Of a stretch of 64,000 nucleotides of DNA, positions 46,147 to 55,420 are shown one piece after another. This stretch comes from Paramylibacter kogurei (GTDB lineage: Bacteria > Pseudomonadota > Alphaproteobacteria > Rhodobacterales > Rhodobacteraceae): contig NZ_MDGM01000012.1 in the NCBI RefSeq assembly GCF_002742285.1, forward strand, positions 682,001-746,000, read 5' to 3'. How positions within the stretch are numbered: position 1 is the first letter of the stretch; every line of letters starts with the position of its first letter. Both the position numbers and the translations under genes were made by a program. The notes under the pieces are model-generated. The model did no database searches and was not told the DNA's origin. It saw only the letters and a list, made by a program, of their open reading frames with translations.

Positions 46147-48039
46147 TTACGCGGCATGTTCAATTGGGGCATCTGCGCGGGTAAGGCGATCAATTTCTAC
46201 ATCGCAATCATGATCATTGATTCCATGCTGGGTTTTATCCCAATACATCGGATTTACGATCAATTCATATAATGCCTTGTACGCCGCGAAACAGCCAATT
46301 GGCCAATAGAATATCATTGTGGGAATGGTGAATGTTAATTGGCGCAAGGATGGCGCGCGCGTGGCAACAAATCCCAATACCATCAACACCAGTTCGGTAA
46401 ACACAAACCCATAGATTAAGGATAACAAAACACTTTGCGGGATGGCGTTATATATCGGAAGGTCAACGCCCAAACATAATAGCCAAAGCGGTATCACGAT
46501 TGGCGCACAGAGATAGGCCGAAACCGTGCCCGCCAGCATTGTGTTAAAGGTTAAAAAACCGCGTAGCCCCAGATCGTGGATCAATTCACCTGGGCGGCGC
46601 ATATGGGTAAGCCATGTAACCATGAAGCCCTTGAGCCAGCGCGAACGTTGTTTCACCCACGGGATGGCGCGATAGTTTGCCTCTTCATAAGTGGTGGAAT
46701 CCGTCACCTCGCATCGCCAGCCCAAGCGATAGAGCCGCATGCCAAGTTCGGCATCCTCAGTCACGTTATGCGCATCCCATCTCCCCAAGGTTTCAATCGC
46801 ACTTCGTTTGAAAAACACCGATGTGCCACCCAAAGGAATGGGCAGATTGAAATGTTGAAGTCCCCGCAATATCACACGAAATAAAATAGCATATTCGATT
46901 GTAAAACAACGCGATAGCCAGTTTGTCCGCGTGTTGTAATAATCAAGTGCGGCCTGTACGCAGGCCAAATTTTCAGGACCGTTTTGCAAATGTGCGGCCA
47001 CGGTCAAGATTTGATTTTCTTCTGGCGCGTCTTCGGCATCATAGATGCCAATGATATCACCCTGACAAAAATCGAGCGCATAGTTCAGTGCGCGAGGTTT
47101 GGTTTGCAATGTATCATTTGGCACAACAACCACGCGCATCCATTTGGGCAGAATGTGATCGTTCAAATGCGCGCGCGTCGTTGTATCGTTTTCTTCGATC
47201 ACCAGACAGATTTCCAACAATGAACGGGGATATTTTAACCGTGTCATGCGTAAAATCAGGCGATCAATGATATTTTCTTCGCGTAGCAGCGGGATCATGA
47301 TGCTGACCTTGGGCAGGTTTAACACAGGCGCAATGTCGGGGGATTTTTGTCGAAAATACCCGATCATACAGATACATTTCATTGCTGTATTAAAAAATAA
47401 TGTAATGATAATCCACATCACCAATCCCGTGCCAAGCTGATTAAAATAGCCAAGGATACAGAAAAAGATAATTGCGACACCTAAAATGATACGCCGATTA
47501 TAGGGACGTAATAATTCGCGACAGCTAAATTTTTCGGGGCAGGTGGTGCGTGCCTTTTGCGTTAAAAAATCGCGATGTGTTTCGCACAGATGGTTTAAAA
47601 CCGCATCGGGTGCGGCGCTGACAAATCGCAAATGAAACGGCAATTTTTTTGCCAACGATTTGATGTGTTCACGCAAACTTGGATCGCCCAAGGCCAAGGT
47701 GAGGGTTTTGCCAGATCGTGAAATCGGTACAAACACATGTTTTAAGCACAGGGTTGGATCAAACAAATCTGCCAAAGCAGGATCAATCCGTTCCACATCA
47801 ATATCAACAAAAGGGAGGTCATAGGTTTGATATAAATGATCAAGCATATCAGCCGCTTGTGCGAAATTCCCCGCACGCGTGACGTCGCTTACGTGTTGAT
47901 TGGAACCATTGTGCAGTTTTAGAGCATCAAGCAGCGCAAGCGGTGATACACGATCAACATTGCCCACAGACCCAACCGTGGATCGAGATAAACCGCCAGT
48001 GTTCGGCGATAAATTTGATTTTAGTCGCGCAACAGCCAT
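46147..48039 (-). CDS. Glycosyltransferase family 2 with N-terminal MshEN-like domain
   Basis: A 630-residue membrane glycosyltransferase. Residues about 35-160 resemble the N-terminal (MshEN/GspE_N) domain of type II secretion ATPases (LPFVDIDVERIDPALADLFD, VFVPISRSGKTLTLALGDP), some of which bind cyclic di-GMP. Two membrane segments (183-229) precede a GT2 catalytic domain: VSIMIPLLREENI, GIYDAEDAPE (334-337), TEDAELGMR (427-433) and QRSRW (464-468, the QxxRW motif of processive synthases). Several C-terminal membrane helices follow. It probably makes or exports a beta-glycan, possibly under c-di-GMP control. The ribosome binding site is weak (AAAGG is 14 bases away). Confidence 0.85.
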   Translation of the reverse strand: MAVARLKSNLSPNTGGLSRSTVGSVGNVDRVSPLALLDALKLHNGSNQHVSDVTRAGNFAQAADMLDHLYQTYDLPFVDIDVERIDPALADLFDPTLCLKHVFVPISRSGKTLTLALGDPSLREHIKSLAKKLPFHLRFVSAAPDAVLNHLCETHRDFLTQKARTTCPEKFSCRELLRPYNRRIILGVAIIFFCILGYFNQLGTGLVMWIIITLFFNTAMKCICMIGYFRQKSPDIAPVLNLPKVSIMIPLLREENIIDRLILRMTRLKYPRSLLEICLVIEENDTTTRAHLNDHILPKWMRVVVVPNDTLQTKPRALNYALDFCQGDIIGIYDAEDAPEENQILTVAAHLQNGPENLACVQAALDYYNTRTNWLSRCFTIEYAILFRVILRGLQHFNLPIPLGGTSVFFKRSAIETLGRWDAHNVTEDAELGMRLYRLGWRCEVTDSTTYEEANYRAIPWVKQRSRWLKGFMVTWLTHMRRPGELIHDLGLRGFLTFNTMLAGTVSAYLCAPIVIPLWLLCLGVDLPIYNAIPQSVLLSLIYGFVFTELVLMVLGFVATRAPSLRQLTFTIPTMIFYWPIGCFAAYKALYELIVNPMYWDKTQHGINDHDCDVEIDRLTRADAPIEHAA

Positions 48040-48105
48040 TGTCCCAGCCTTTACATGTCATGCAAAGAGCGTCGCGCGATAAGGTTAAATTAGTCTAAAT
48101 TTTAT

Positions 48106-49269
48106 TTAATTGAGAGAGGCCGCAAAGCGTTCAAACAAATAAAAGCTGTCTTGGGGGCCTGGGGATGCCTCTGGGTGGTGTTGAACGGAAAACACCGGGC
48201 GATCCGTCATGCGGATACCACAATTTGAACCGTCAAACAGGGAAACATGGGTTTCTTCCACGCCTTTTGGCAATGACTGGCTGTCCACAGCGAATCCGTG
48301 ATTCATGGATGTGATTTCAACCTTGCCTGTGCCGTGCTCTTTCACGGGGTGGTTCGCGCCGTGATGGCCGTGATTCATTTTCACGGTTTTTGCACCCAAC
48401 GCGAGGGCAAGCATTTGATGCCCCAAGCAGATGCCAAAAATCGGAATATCGCCTTTTTCCAAAATGCCTTGGATCATTGGTACAGCATATTCACCCGTGG
48501 CGGCCGGATCGCCCGGACCGTTTGATAAAAACACACCGTCGGGATTATGTGCGAGCACTTCTTCTGCGGTGGTGGTGGCAGGCATGACGGTGACATCACA
48601 GCCAGCAGAGGCCAAGCAGCGCAGGATGTTGCGTTTCGCACCGTAATCAATGGCGATTACTTTTTTGCCCTTGCCGCTGCGTTTGGGGAAACCATCAGGC
48701 CAAGCCCAACGCATTTCATCCCATTGATAGCTTTGCGCGCAAGTAACCTCTTTGGCCAGATCAAGGCCTTCTAAGCCACTGAAATCACGGGCTTGTTGCA
48801 ACAAATCTTCGATATCGAACACGCCATCGGGGTTATGGGCGATGGCAACATGCGGTGCACCTTGGTGGGTGATTGCGCGGGTTAGGCGGCGTGTATCAAC
48901 ACCGCCAACACCAATGCGACCACGTTTTTCAAGCCACGTAGCAAGGTGTTCTTGGCTACGCCAATTGGATGGATCGGTTGGGTCCCATTTCACCACCATT
49001 GCGCGGGCAAATGGATCTGCGGTTTCGTCGTCTTCGTCCGTAACACCCGTGTTGCCAATATGTGGGAATGTGAATGTGACCGCTTGCCCTGCATATGACG
49101 GATCAGTCATGATTTCCTGATAGCCCGTCATTGCGGTGTTAAAGCAAAGTTCGGCAACCACTGTGCCACTTGCGCCAAAGCCGTGACCATAGAATATGGT
49201 ACCATCAGCCAGAACAATACAAGCGGTGGGTTTTGCGAGGGATTGAAGGGAGGATGCAGTTGCGGGCAT
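48106..49269 (-). CDS. carA: Carbamoyl-phosphate synthase small chain
   Basis: A 387-residue glutaminase subunit of carbamoyl-phosphate synthetase, which supplies carbamoyl phosphate for arginine and pyrimidines. The N-terminal domain has YGHGFGASGTVVAELCFNTAMTGYQEIMTDPSYAGQ, and the class I amidotransferase domain has the catalytic cysteine in IFGICLGHQMLALALGAKTVKMNHGHHGANHPV and the end FSVQHHPEASPGPQDS. I start it at MPATASSLQSL, seven bases after AAAGGA; the frame is open through a TTG at 49287. CarB is not in this window. Confidence 0.97.
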   Translation of the reverse strand: MPATASSLQSLAKPTACIVLADGTIFYGHGFGASGTVVAELCFNTAMTGYQEIMTDPSYAGQAVTFTFPHIGNTGVTDEDDETADPFARAMVVKWDPTDPSNWRSQEHLATWLEKRGRIGVGGVDTRRLTRAITHQGAPHVAIAHNPDGVFDIEDLLQQARDFSGLEGLDLAKEVTCAQSYQWDEMRWAWPDGFPKRSGKGKKVIAIDYGAKRNILRCLASAGCDVTVMPATTTAEEVLAHNPDGVFLSNGPGDPAATGEYAVPMIQGILEKGDIPIFGICLGHQMLALALGAKTVKMNHGHHGANHPVKEHGTGKVEITSMNHGFAVDSQSLPKGVEETHVSLFDGSNCGIRMTDRPVFSVQHHPEASPGPQDSFYLFERFAASLN

Positions 49270-49335
49270 GGGTGAATCCTTTGGCAAATTTGCGCGAAAC
49301 TACGCCGTAGTGATCATTCGGTCAAGGTGAGAAAA

Positions 49336-49479
49336 ATGGGTTTTCTGAAAGATTTCAAACAGATGTTTTTATCACTATCTGTTGTGCCTTTGGCAGGGGT
49401 TCTATATGCTGTTTCGTTCGAAGAAATGGAAATGAACCGGAGAGATTCCATATGCGCGATACCATTAACACCGCTGTGA
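49336..49479 (+). CDS. Possible small hydrophobic protein overlapping the YqeY start
   Basis: A 47-residue frame (MGFLKDFKQMF, then LSLSVVPLAGVLYAV) with an AAGGTGAG six bases upstream of its ATG and one hydrophobic stretch. It runs into the start of the YqeY gene in another frame. It may be a leader or a chance frame; no family is known to me. Confidence 0.25.
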   Translation: MGFLKDFKQMFLSLSVVPLAGVLYAVSFEEMEMNRRDSICAIPLTPL

Positions 49480-49904
49480 AAGCTGCGATGAAGGCAAAAG
49501 AATCAGAACGCTTGGCAACCTTGCGTTTGATCAATGCCGCCATCAAAGACCGCGATATTGCCGTACGTGCAGAGGGCAATTTGGACGGCGTGTCCGACCA
49601 AGATATTTTGGGTATCCTTGGCAAGATGATCAAACAACGCAACGATAGCGCAAAGGCATTTCACGACGCTGGCCGCACAGAATTGGAAAAGCAAGAACTG
49701 TCTGAAATCAAAGTGATAGAGGAATTTTTGCCCAAACAATTGTCAGAGGATGAAACCCGCGAAGCGGTGAAATCCGTGATTGACGATTTGGGTGCGGACA
49801 GCATTCGCGACATGGGCAAGGTCATGGGCGCGCTCAAGGAAAACTATGCCGGTCAAATGGATTTTGGCAAGGCGGGCGGTGTTGTGAAAGCGCTGTTAAG
49901 CTAA
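49452..49904 (+). CDS. GatB/YqeY-domain protein
   Basis: A 150-residue protein. It begins MRDTINTAVKAAMKAKESERLATLRLINAAIKDRDI and has the conserved block LGKMIKQRNDSAKAFHDAGRTELEKQELSEIKVIEEFLPKQLSEDE, ending MGKVMGALKENYAGQMDFGKAGGVVKALL. It corresponds to the tRNA-binding tail domain of GatB and stands alone as YqeY; its role is still poorly defined. CCGGAGAG precedes the ATG. Confidence 0.93.
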   Translation: MRDTINTAVKAAMKAKESERLATLRLINAAIKDRDIAVRAEGNLDGVSDQDILGILGKMIKQRNDSAKAFHDAGRTELEKQELSEIKVIEEFLPKQLSEDETREAVKSVIDDLGADSIRDMGKVMGALKENYAGQMDFGKAGGVVKALLS

Positions 49905-49923
49905 TCAAAATCAAACCCGTTTG

Positions 49924-49951
49924 AAAGCCGCCCATTGAGGCGGCTTTTTTA
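49924..49951 (+). terminator. Intrinsic terminator of the YqeY gene
   Basis: AAAGCCGCC (49924-49932) pairs with GGCGGCTTT (49939-49947) around a six-base loop, and a run of T follows. It lies 20 bases after the stop codon and is a standard Rho-independent terminator. Confidence 0.92.
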
Positions 49952-50022
49952 TTTCAGCAGCTTGCTACGATATTGCACAGACCGTGTTTTGCGCGAGCGC
50001 AAGTATGGGAAACGTTTCGAGG

Positions 50023-50268
50023 CTAAAACATCACCTTGCCAATGAAGGTTGCAAACCAATAGTCGATTTGACCAAAAGGGAAAATGTAACTCAGAAGGCT
50101 TACCAAAAAATGCAAAATGAGCGCGGTGCCAATACCAACAGACGTACCGAGCAATATGCCATGCATTGTCTTTTCAGGCTTGCGTGCACACCAACAGCCA
50201 AGTGCGATGGCAAAAATGCTGGTCAGCATGACGATGACACTTTGGGTCATTGAGATTGAAACGAGCAT
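50023..50268 (-). CDS. Small two-helix membrane protein
   Basis: An 81-residue protein with two or three hydrophobic stretches (SVIVMLTSIFAIALGCW, SVGIGTALILHFLVSLLSYIF). AACAGGAACAGTC before its ATG is a plausible ribosome binding site. It lies downstream of the DUF6552-like gene and of the DUF2244 remnant on the same strand, so it may be in the same transcript. I recognise no family. Confidence 0.55.
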   Translation of the reverse strand: MLVSISMTQSVIVMLTSIFAIALGCWCARKPEKTMHGILLGTSVGIGTALILHFLVSLLSYIFPFGQIDYWFATFIGKVMF

Positions 50269-50330
50269 GACTGTTCCTGTTGGGTGATGCGAGCCTGTGG
50301 TGTTTTAGACGATGGCATGTCTGGCTGTCG

Positions 50331-50367
50331 GCGTAAATGTTTGAGCGCCGTTTCAATATCATTACGC
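50331..50367 (-). pseudogene. Remnant of a duplicated DUF2244 3' end
   Basis: By eye, 34 of 37 bases match 50684-50720, the last part of the DUF2244 gene; differences are at three positions. On the minus strand it translates in one frame as KRNDIETALKHLRRQP, against RNDIDTALKHLREP in the intact gene. It sits just after the DUF6552-like stop codon and has no start, so it is a broken tandem copy. Confidence 0.75.
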
Positions 50368-50373
50368 TTTTGG

Positions 50374-50589
50374 TTATGAATTGAGGTAGCCACCCAAGAT
50401 TGCGATGAATGCGCCAACATGCACAACCATAATTGCACGATCTTTCCACATGACACCGACGACAAACCACAAAATGATCCCAATCACAAAGGCCAGAATA
50501 TTCCAAGGTACGATGTTCAGACCCGTCAAGGCATAGCCAACCAGCTGTACCACCGTGGCAACCCATTTTACAATATCAACACGTTTCAT
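50374..50589 (-). CDS. DUF6552-like small membrane protein
   Basis: A 71-residue protein starting MKRVDIVKWVATVVQLVGYALTG, with two hydrophobic segments (ILAFVIGIILWFVVGVM, MVVHVGAFIAILGGYL). It resembles the DUF6552 small membrane proteins of Rhodobacterales; the family name is from memory. GGAG lies seven bases upstream of this ATG, which is preferred over an upstream start at 50643. It follows the DUF2244 gene on the same strand. Confidence 0.68.
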   Translation of the reverse strand: MKRVDIVKWVATVVQLVGYALTGLNIVPWNILAFVIGIILWFVVGVMWKDRAIMVVHVGAFIAILGGYLNS

Positions 50590-50665
50590 CGTTTCGCTCC
50601 ATTTTTGCGAGACGTTAGAGATTTGCAAAATTGGCGCAATCACAAAACACTAGAGTTGAAATTAA

Positions 50666-51211
50666 TCACGAGCCAATCGGTTCGCGTAAATGTTTGAGCG
50701 CGGTATCAATATCATTGCGCAGTGCGATGCGTTCCTCTGGTGACAGAAACGCGCCAAGTTCAATGGTACGTTTGCCATCTGAGGCTGTGAGATAGCTTTG
50801 TGCGATGGGCGTGTCTTGTAATTTAAGGCGTACCCAATATGGGTTTGTGACCCAATATTGGTTTGGCGCGCGTGGATTGTTTCGTTCCACGGTGAATGTA
50901 TCGGGCCAGATGCGGATGCGTTCGCACAGTTTGCTGTCGGTATAGGAACGTTCCAGAAAATACCAAAGGGCCGCGAGTGTGATTAGCATTGCGCCAAGGA
51001 TTATCCACATCGCTATATGCCCAATGAATGCACCAAGGGGGAGTAGGAACATCACACAGATAATCCCGATCAGCCAGACAAACCCAACACGGGGCAGGGA
51101 ACGGTGTGCGTGTATCGTATGATCAAACAGTGGGGCATCGTTGCGATTGGTGGCCGCAAAAAAGACCGCTGAATCCTCAGCGGCCTTTGATATTTTTTCA
51201 AATTCTACCAT
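50666..51211 (-). CDS. DUF2244 membrane protein
   Basis: A 181-residue protein. About 40 polar residues are followed by two membrane segments (VGFVWLIGIICVMFLLPLGAF, MWIILGAMLITLAALWYF) and a cytosolic or periplasmic domain of about 90 residues with ERIRIWPDTFTVERNN and YLTASDGKRTIELGAFLSPEERI. This is the DUF2244 layout. It starts just after the ctaD stop on the same strand, so it may be co-transcribed with ctaD; a role in oxidase biogenesis is plausible but unproven. The start MVEFEKISKAA avoids overlapping ctaD; it lacks a clear ribosome binding site. Confidence 0.85.
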   Translation of the reverse strand: MVEFEKISKAAEDSAVFFAATNRNDAPLFDHTIHAHRSLPRVGFVWLIGIICVMFLLPLGAFIGHIAMWIILGAMLITLAALWYFLERSYTDSKLCERIRIWPDTFTVERNNPRAPNQYWVTNPYWVRLKLQDTPIAQSYLTASDGKRTIELGAFLSPEERIALRNDIDTALKHLREPIGS

Positions 51212-51216
51212 GTGAA

Positions 51217-52878
51217 TTAATGGGTATTTTTGTTCCACATATCTTCTGTTGGTAGGATTTCGAATGTGTGCTCTGGCGGTGGGTTTGGAAGTGTCCATTC
51301 CAATGTATCCGCATGTTCGCCCCAGTATGCTTTTTCTTCGACCTTTTTACCCCAGCGCAATGTGTAGAACACAACGCCGATGAAGAAGACGAATGAAGCG
51401 AATGAAATCAACGCACCGATTGATGATACATAGTTCCAATAGGCGAATTCCACAGGATAGTCGATGTAACGACGTGGCATACCTTGGCGACCCAAGAAGT
51501 GTTGTGGGAAGAAGGTAATATTCGCACCGATGAACATCATCCAGAAGTGCAACTGACCAGCCCATTCAGGGTACTGGCGACCAGACATTTTGCCGATCCA
51601 GTAATAGATACCCGCAAAGATACAGAAAACCGCACCCAGTGACATCACATAGTGGAAGTGAGCAACAACGTAATATGTGTCGTGATACGCACGATCAACG
51701 CCAGCCTGTGACAGAACGATACCTGTGACACCACCAACGGTGAACAAGAACAAGAAACCAAACGCCCAAAGCATCGGTGTTTTCAGCGAAATCGAACCGC
51801 CCCACATCGTTGCAATCCAAGAGAAGATTTTAACGCCTGTTGGCACCGCAATCACCATTGTTGCAATCATGAAGTAGCGTTGCTGTGTAAATGACATGCC
51901 GACCGTGTACATGTGGTGTGCCCACACAACAAAGCCAAGCGCACCAATTGCAACCATCGCATAAACCATCGGCAGATAGCCAAAGATTGGTTTTTTCGAG
52001 AATGTTGAAATCACGTGTGAAATGATACCAAAGCCTGGCACGATGATCATGTAAACTTCTGGGTGACCAAAGAACCACAACAAGTGTTGGTACAAGATCG
52101 GATCACCACCACCAGATGGTTCAAAGAATGTTGTGCCAAAGTTACGATCGGTCAGCAACATAGTGATCGCACCGGCCAATACTGGCAATGACAGCAAAAT
52201 CAAAATCGCGGTGACAAAAATTGACCAAGCAAACAACGGTGTCTTGTGCAATGTCATGCCAGGGGCACGCATGTTCAAGAATGTTGTGATCATGTTGATC
52301 GCACCCAAAATGGATGATGCACCTGATACGTGAACAGCAAAGATTGCGAAATCCATCGACATGCCTGCTTCGCGTGTTGAAAGTGGCGCATATAGAACCC
52401 AACCAACACCAGAACCAAGCTGGTTATTGCCACCTGGCATGATCAAAGAGAACACGGCCAATGTGGAACCCGTGACATACATCCAGTATGATAGGTTATT
52501 CATCCGTGGGAACGCCATGTCAGGCGCACCAATCATCAGCGGCATGAAATAGTTACCAAAACCGCCAAACAGGGCAGGGATCACCACGAAGAACATCATC
52601 AAGATGCCGTGGCCTGTGATCATCACATTCCAAAGGTGGCCGTTGGGGGTACAGTTTTCAACGGCTGCTGCGGCAAGGCTCGCGCCTTCCATACACATAT
52701 GCTGAACACCTGGCTCCATAAGCTCGATGCGCATAAAAACCGTGAAACACACCGAAATAAAGCCCAACAGGCCAGCGGTGAAAAGGTAAAGGATACCGAT
52801 ATCTTTGTGGTTGGTTGACATGAACCAACGGGTAAAGAAGCCTGGACGGGCGTGATCATGGGTGGCTGCGTCTGCCAT
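51217..52878 (-). CDS. ctaD: Cytochrome c oxidase subunit I (aa3 type)
   Basis: A 553-residue, 12-helix membrane subunit that carries haem a and the haem a3-CuB site of the terminal oxidase. The CuB/tyrosine signature [17 protein letters not shown] is clear, as are the conserved histidine runs [10 protein letters not shown] and [17 protein letters not shown]. The N-terminus [22 protein letters not shown] matches the family. GGAGAG precedes the ATG. Subunits II and III are not in this window, a common arrangement in alphaproteobacteria. Confidence 0.98.
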   Translation of the reverse strand: MADAATHDHARPGFFTRWFMSTNHKDIGILYLFTAGLLGFISVCFTVFMRIELMEPGVQHMCMEGASLAAAAVENCTPNGHLWNVMITGHGILMMFFVVIPALFGGFGNYFMPLMIGAPDMAFPRMNNLSYWMYVTGSTLAVFSLIMPGGNNQLGSGVGWVLYAPLSTREAGMSMDFAIFAVHVSGASSILGAINMITTFLNMRAPGMTLHKTPLFAWSIFVTAILILLSLPVLAGAITMLLTDRNFGTTFFEPSGGGDPILYQHLLWFFGHPEVYMIIVPGFGIISHVISTFSKKPIFGYLPMVYAMVAIGALGFVVWAHHMYTVGMSFTQQRYFMIATMVIAVPTGVKIFSWIATMWGGSISLKTPMLWAFGFLFLFTVGGVTGIVLSQAGVDRAYHDTYYVVAHFHYVMSLGAVFCIFAGIYYWIGKMSGRQYPEWAGQLHFWMMFIGANITFFPQHFLGRQGMPRRYIDYPVEFAYWNYVSSIGALISFASFVFFIGVVFYTLRWGKKVEEKAYWGEHADTLEWTLPNPPPEHTFEILPTEDMWNKNTH

Positions 52879-53079
52879 GTGGTCTCTCCTGACACGTCAT
52901 TATTGTGATGCGAATCCCGCAAGATACGCATTTTTCCAACGTCCTGATACACAAGCTATGCGTCGGCGACAACTGTTTGAGTTGCCGCAGTTATTCAAAA
53001 AGACGGCTTGTCGCAGGCAAATCACCGTTTATTTTTGCACGTCATCGCGTTAACCATGGTAAAAAATGGGAAATGAGCG

Positions 53080-53733
53080 ATGAATTTGAAAACTGTGGTG
53101 GGGGCGTTGTTATTATCTATTTCAACCGCAACGGGGTGTTTGGCACAGAATACGGATGAACCAACGGCGCAAATGAAACCTGCAATGGTGGCCTTGCCTG
53201 CATTGTTTTCGGTTAGCGGCATATCCAGCGATGATGTGTTAAACGTGCGCAGCGGCCCCAGCGCGAAATTTCGCGATTTGGGTGATTTGAAACTGGGCAC
53301 AAAAATCGAAGTCACACAAATCGCACCAAACGGTCAATGGGCACGCATCATTTGGAACGAGCGCAACGCATGGGTTTCCAATCGATTCTTAACCCATGTG
53401 CCAACCCAACAATTGTTAAACACCAAACTCCCCGCGAATTTGCAATGTTTTGGCACAGAGCCGTTTTGGAATTTAAAAATGGTGCAGGGCAAAGAAATCA
53501 CATTCGAAGGATTGGGATTGTTGCCTGTTAGCGAACCACTGGATTGGGAACGTGTTTCAGCCAATCACACATTACGCTTCGCCATCGGCAGCGCATCCTG
53601 GCGCGCCTTGATGCAAAAGAAAATATGCCACGATGGAATGTCAGACACCGAATACGGTTTGCAAATCGACCTGATGGGCACATCCGCAAGCGATGCGGTT
53701 GTATTATCAGGCTGCTGCCGTTTGGTAGAGTAG
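53080..53733 (+). CDS. Exported SH3-domain and COG3650-like protein
   Basis: A 217-residue exported protein. The signal peptide (residues 1-23, ending GCLAQ) may be a lipoprotein type, as its cleavage region contains Cys (TGCLAQ), but the +1 Cys rule is only loosely met. An SH3b domain covers about residues 45-108 (DVLNVRSGPSAKFRDLGDLKLGTKIEV...WARI...WVSNRFL). The C-terminal 100 residues (LQCFGTEPFWNLKM..., MSDTEYGLQIDLM, VLSGCCRLVE) look like the COG3650 beta-rich domain. Probably periplasmic or outer-membrane anchored. Confidence 0.8.
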   Translation: MNLKTVVGALLLSISTATGCLAQNTDEPTAQMKPAMVALPALFSVSGISSDDVLNVRSGPSAKFRDLGDLKLGTKIEVTQIAPNGQWARIIWNERNAWVSNRFLTHVPTQQLLNTKLPANLQCFGTEPFWNLKMVQGKEITFEGLGLLPVSEPLDWERVSANHTLRFAIGSASWRALMQKKICHDGMSDTEYGLQIDLMGTSASDAVVLSGCCRLVE

Positions 53734-53737
53734 GGCG

Positions 53738-55354
53738 CTATTCCTCGCGCCAAAGGTAATTACCCATGGCGTGGTTGCTTCGGAAAATCGAATTCAAAAT
53801 GAGATCGTCATTTATGACAGTGCGCAGGCTTGGTGTATCTGAAAGCAATGACACCCCCATGTTCGCGCGGCCATCCACGAGCTCATATCCCATCGCATTA
53901 AGTAGTGTTGGATAAATATCGAGAGCGATGCCTTCTTTGTCGATTGTACGTGGTTGGGATCCGTCGGAATAATAAAACAAATTCCGTCGCGCATCTTGCA
54001 TGCTGGATAGTGAGCTTGCCATTGAACTTCGCCGTGCAAAATGATCGCTCATAACTGCGACAACAGTGTTTTCACTTAATCCATTTTCATCAAGGAATTG
54101 GTTGAGCTGTTGCAAATGGATGGCTGTGCATCGAATGGCATCAGGAATGCCAGATCCGGTTTTTTCAACATCTTCTGGTGCACAGGTGGTATCCAAAAAT
54201 CCATCCGGACCATGTGTTGATAGCGTCAACATGGAAAACACAAATGGCTTTTCTTGTGAAGCAAGATATGAAAGCTCCTCGCGTGCCTTGTCGAACAACA
54301 CTTCATCATTGAACCCCCAAATGTTTCGACGACCTTCTTGTTCGGGCATAGGCACTGAATCTTCGTCAAAAAAACGTGTGAACCCGTGGCTGGCAAGGAA
54401 ACCACGTTTGGAATATTTTTTCGTACTCGCGCCATTCATGTAGGATAAAATATACCCGTCCTCGGATAAAATATCACCCAGACAGCGGATTTTCGGCATA
54501 AAGGTTTCAATAACAACGCCAGAATCTTTGCGCCCATAAAGGCCGTTGTTCAATGCTTTGGGCAACAAAGGAACACCGCATTGTGTGCCGACCATTCCAG
54601 CAATGGTATAGGTGGTGCCGATGGTTTGATCGACATTGGTTGCGTTGATAGATTTATCTTCTAGCGCTTGGAAGTGTTTATAAACTTGCTTGGTTTCCGG
54701 CAGATCGACATAGCTTCGTTCCAAACTTTCCAAATAGATCAATATCAAGTTTTTTTGCGTTGTTGGTCTGGTGATAATTTCTGGTTCTTTGATCAACTCG
54801 GCTGCGGGATAATTCGCGTGAACAGGATTTGGAACCACTTGGCGATATATATATTGCGATAACGGGCTAATCGCCAAATGTGCGATGCAAATTGCAAGTA
54901 GGACTTTTGAGAATGATGTGAGGATCTTATTTAAAAAATAGGCCGATAAAATCAAAAGCGAAACAAATGTCATTTCCAAGCCCGCCGCGGATGCAAAACT
55001 TCCACGTCCAATTGCGGCGACTTCTTCCATCCCATTGTCACGGAAAAACAATATGATGGGTTCCATGTCATTTGTGCCAAGCGTGATTTTCAACAAGGCA
55101 AAGGGCATGGAAATTAGCAGAATAAAAAACCAAAACGCCAGCATACCATAGTGGGTGCGTTCGCTTTGTTGCTTTTTCGCAAAGAAAAATAATGCGAAGA
55201 AAAGAATGACAAAGGCATAAAAATAAATGGCTTCTGGAAATGAAACATAATTTATCCGCGTGCCAGCAGTCGCAACCAAATAGTACAAGGAAATAAGGCA
55301 AAACAAAAATTGTGCAATAAAACGCACTGTAAACGTTGAAATAAGCTTAATCAT
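53738..55354 (-). CDS. LtaS/MdoB-type sulfatase-fold transferase
   Basis: A 538-residue protein. Five hydrophobic segments lie in about residues 1-190, then a periplasmic alkaline-phosphatase-fold domain: IYLESLERSY near the start (metal ligand), TIGTTYTIAGMVGTQCG with the catalytic threonine near 245-250, NDEVLF, STHGPDG and VVAVMSDHFARR (metal ligands). This matches the LtaS/OpgB phosphoglycerol transferase group. In Gram-negatives related enzymes add phosphoglycerol or phosphoethanolamine to periplasmic glucans or lipid A. Codon and base composition are somewhat more AT-rich than neighbours, so lateral gain is possible. AAAGGGAC precedes the ATG. Confidence 0.85.
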   Translation of the reverse strand: MIKLISTFTVRFIAQFLFCLISLYYLVATAGTRINYVSFPEAIYFYAFVILFFALFFFAKKQQSERTHYGMLAFWFFILLISMPFALLKITLGTNDMEPIILFFRDNGMEEVAAIGRGSFASAAGLEMTFVSLLILSAYFLNKILTSFSKVLLAICIAHLAISPLSQYIYRQVVPNPVHANYPAAELIKEPEIITRPTTQKNLILIYLESLERSYVDLPETKQVYKHFQALEDKSINATNVDQTIGTTYTIAGMVGTQCGVPLLPKALNNGLYGRKDSGVVIETFMPKIRCLGDILSEDGYILSYMNGASTKKYSKRGFLASHGFTRFFDEDSVPMPEQEGRRNIWGFNDEVLFDKAREELSYLASQEKPFVFSMLTLSTHGPDGFLDTTCAPEDVEKTGSGIPDAIRCTAIHLQQLNQFLDENGLSENTVVAVMSDHFARRSSMASSLSSMQDARRNLFYYSDGSQPRTIDKEGIALDIYPTLLNAMGYELVDGRANMGVSLLSDTPSLRTVINDDLILNSIFRSNHAMGNYLWREE

Positions 55355-55420
55355 TTTGTCCCTTTGCGACGGCTGTGAATGGCTAGGCACCAAATCTATA
55401 TGGCAAAACTATGAAAAAAA

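Noticed and set aside
50023..50643. Small paired genes as a toxin-antitoxin module
   Set aside because: Both encode membrane proteins next to DUF2244; one matches a small membrane family of Rhodobacterales, and there is no antitoxin-like or DNA-binding partner.
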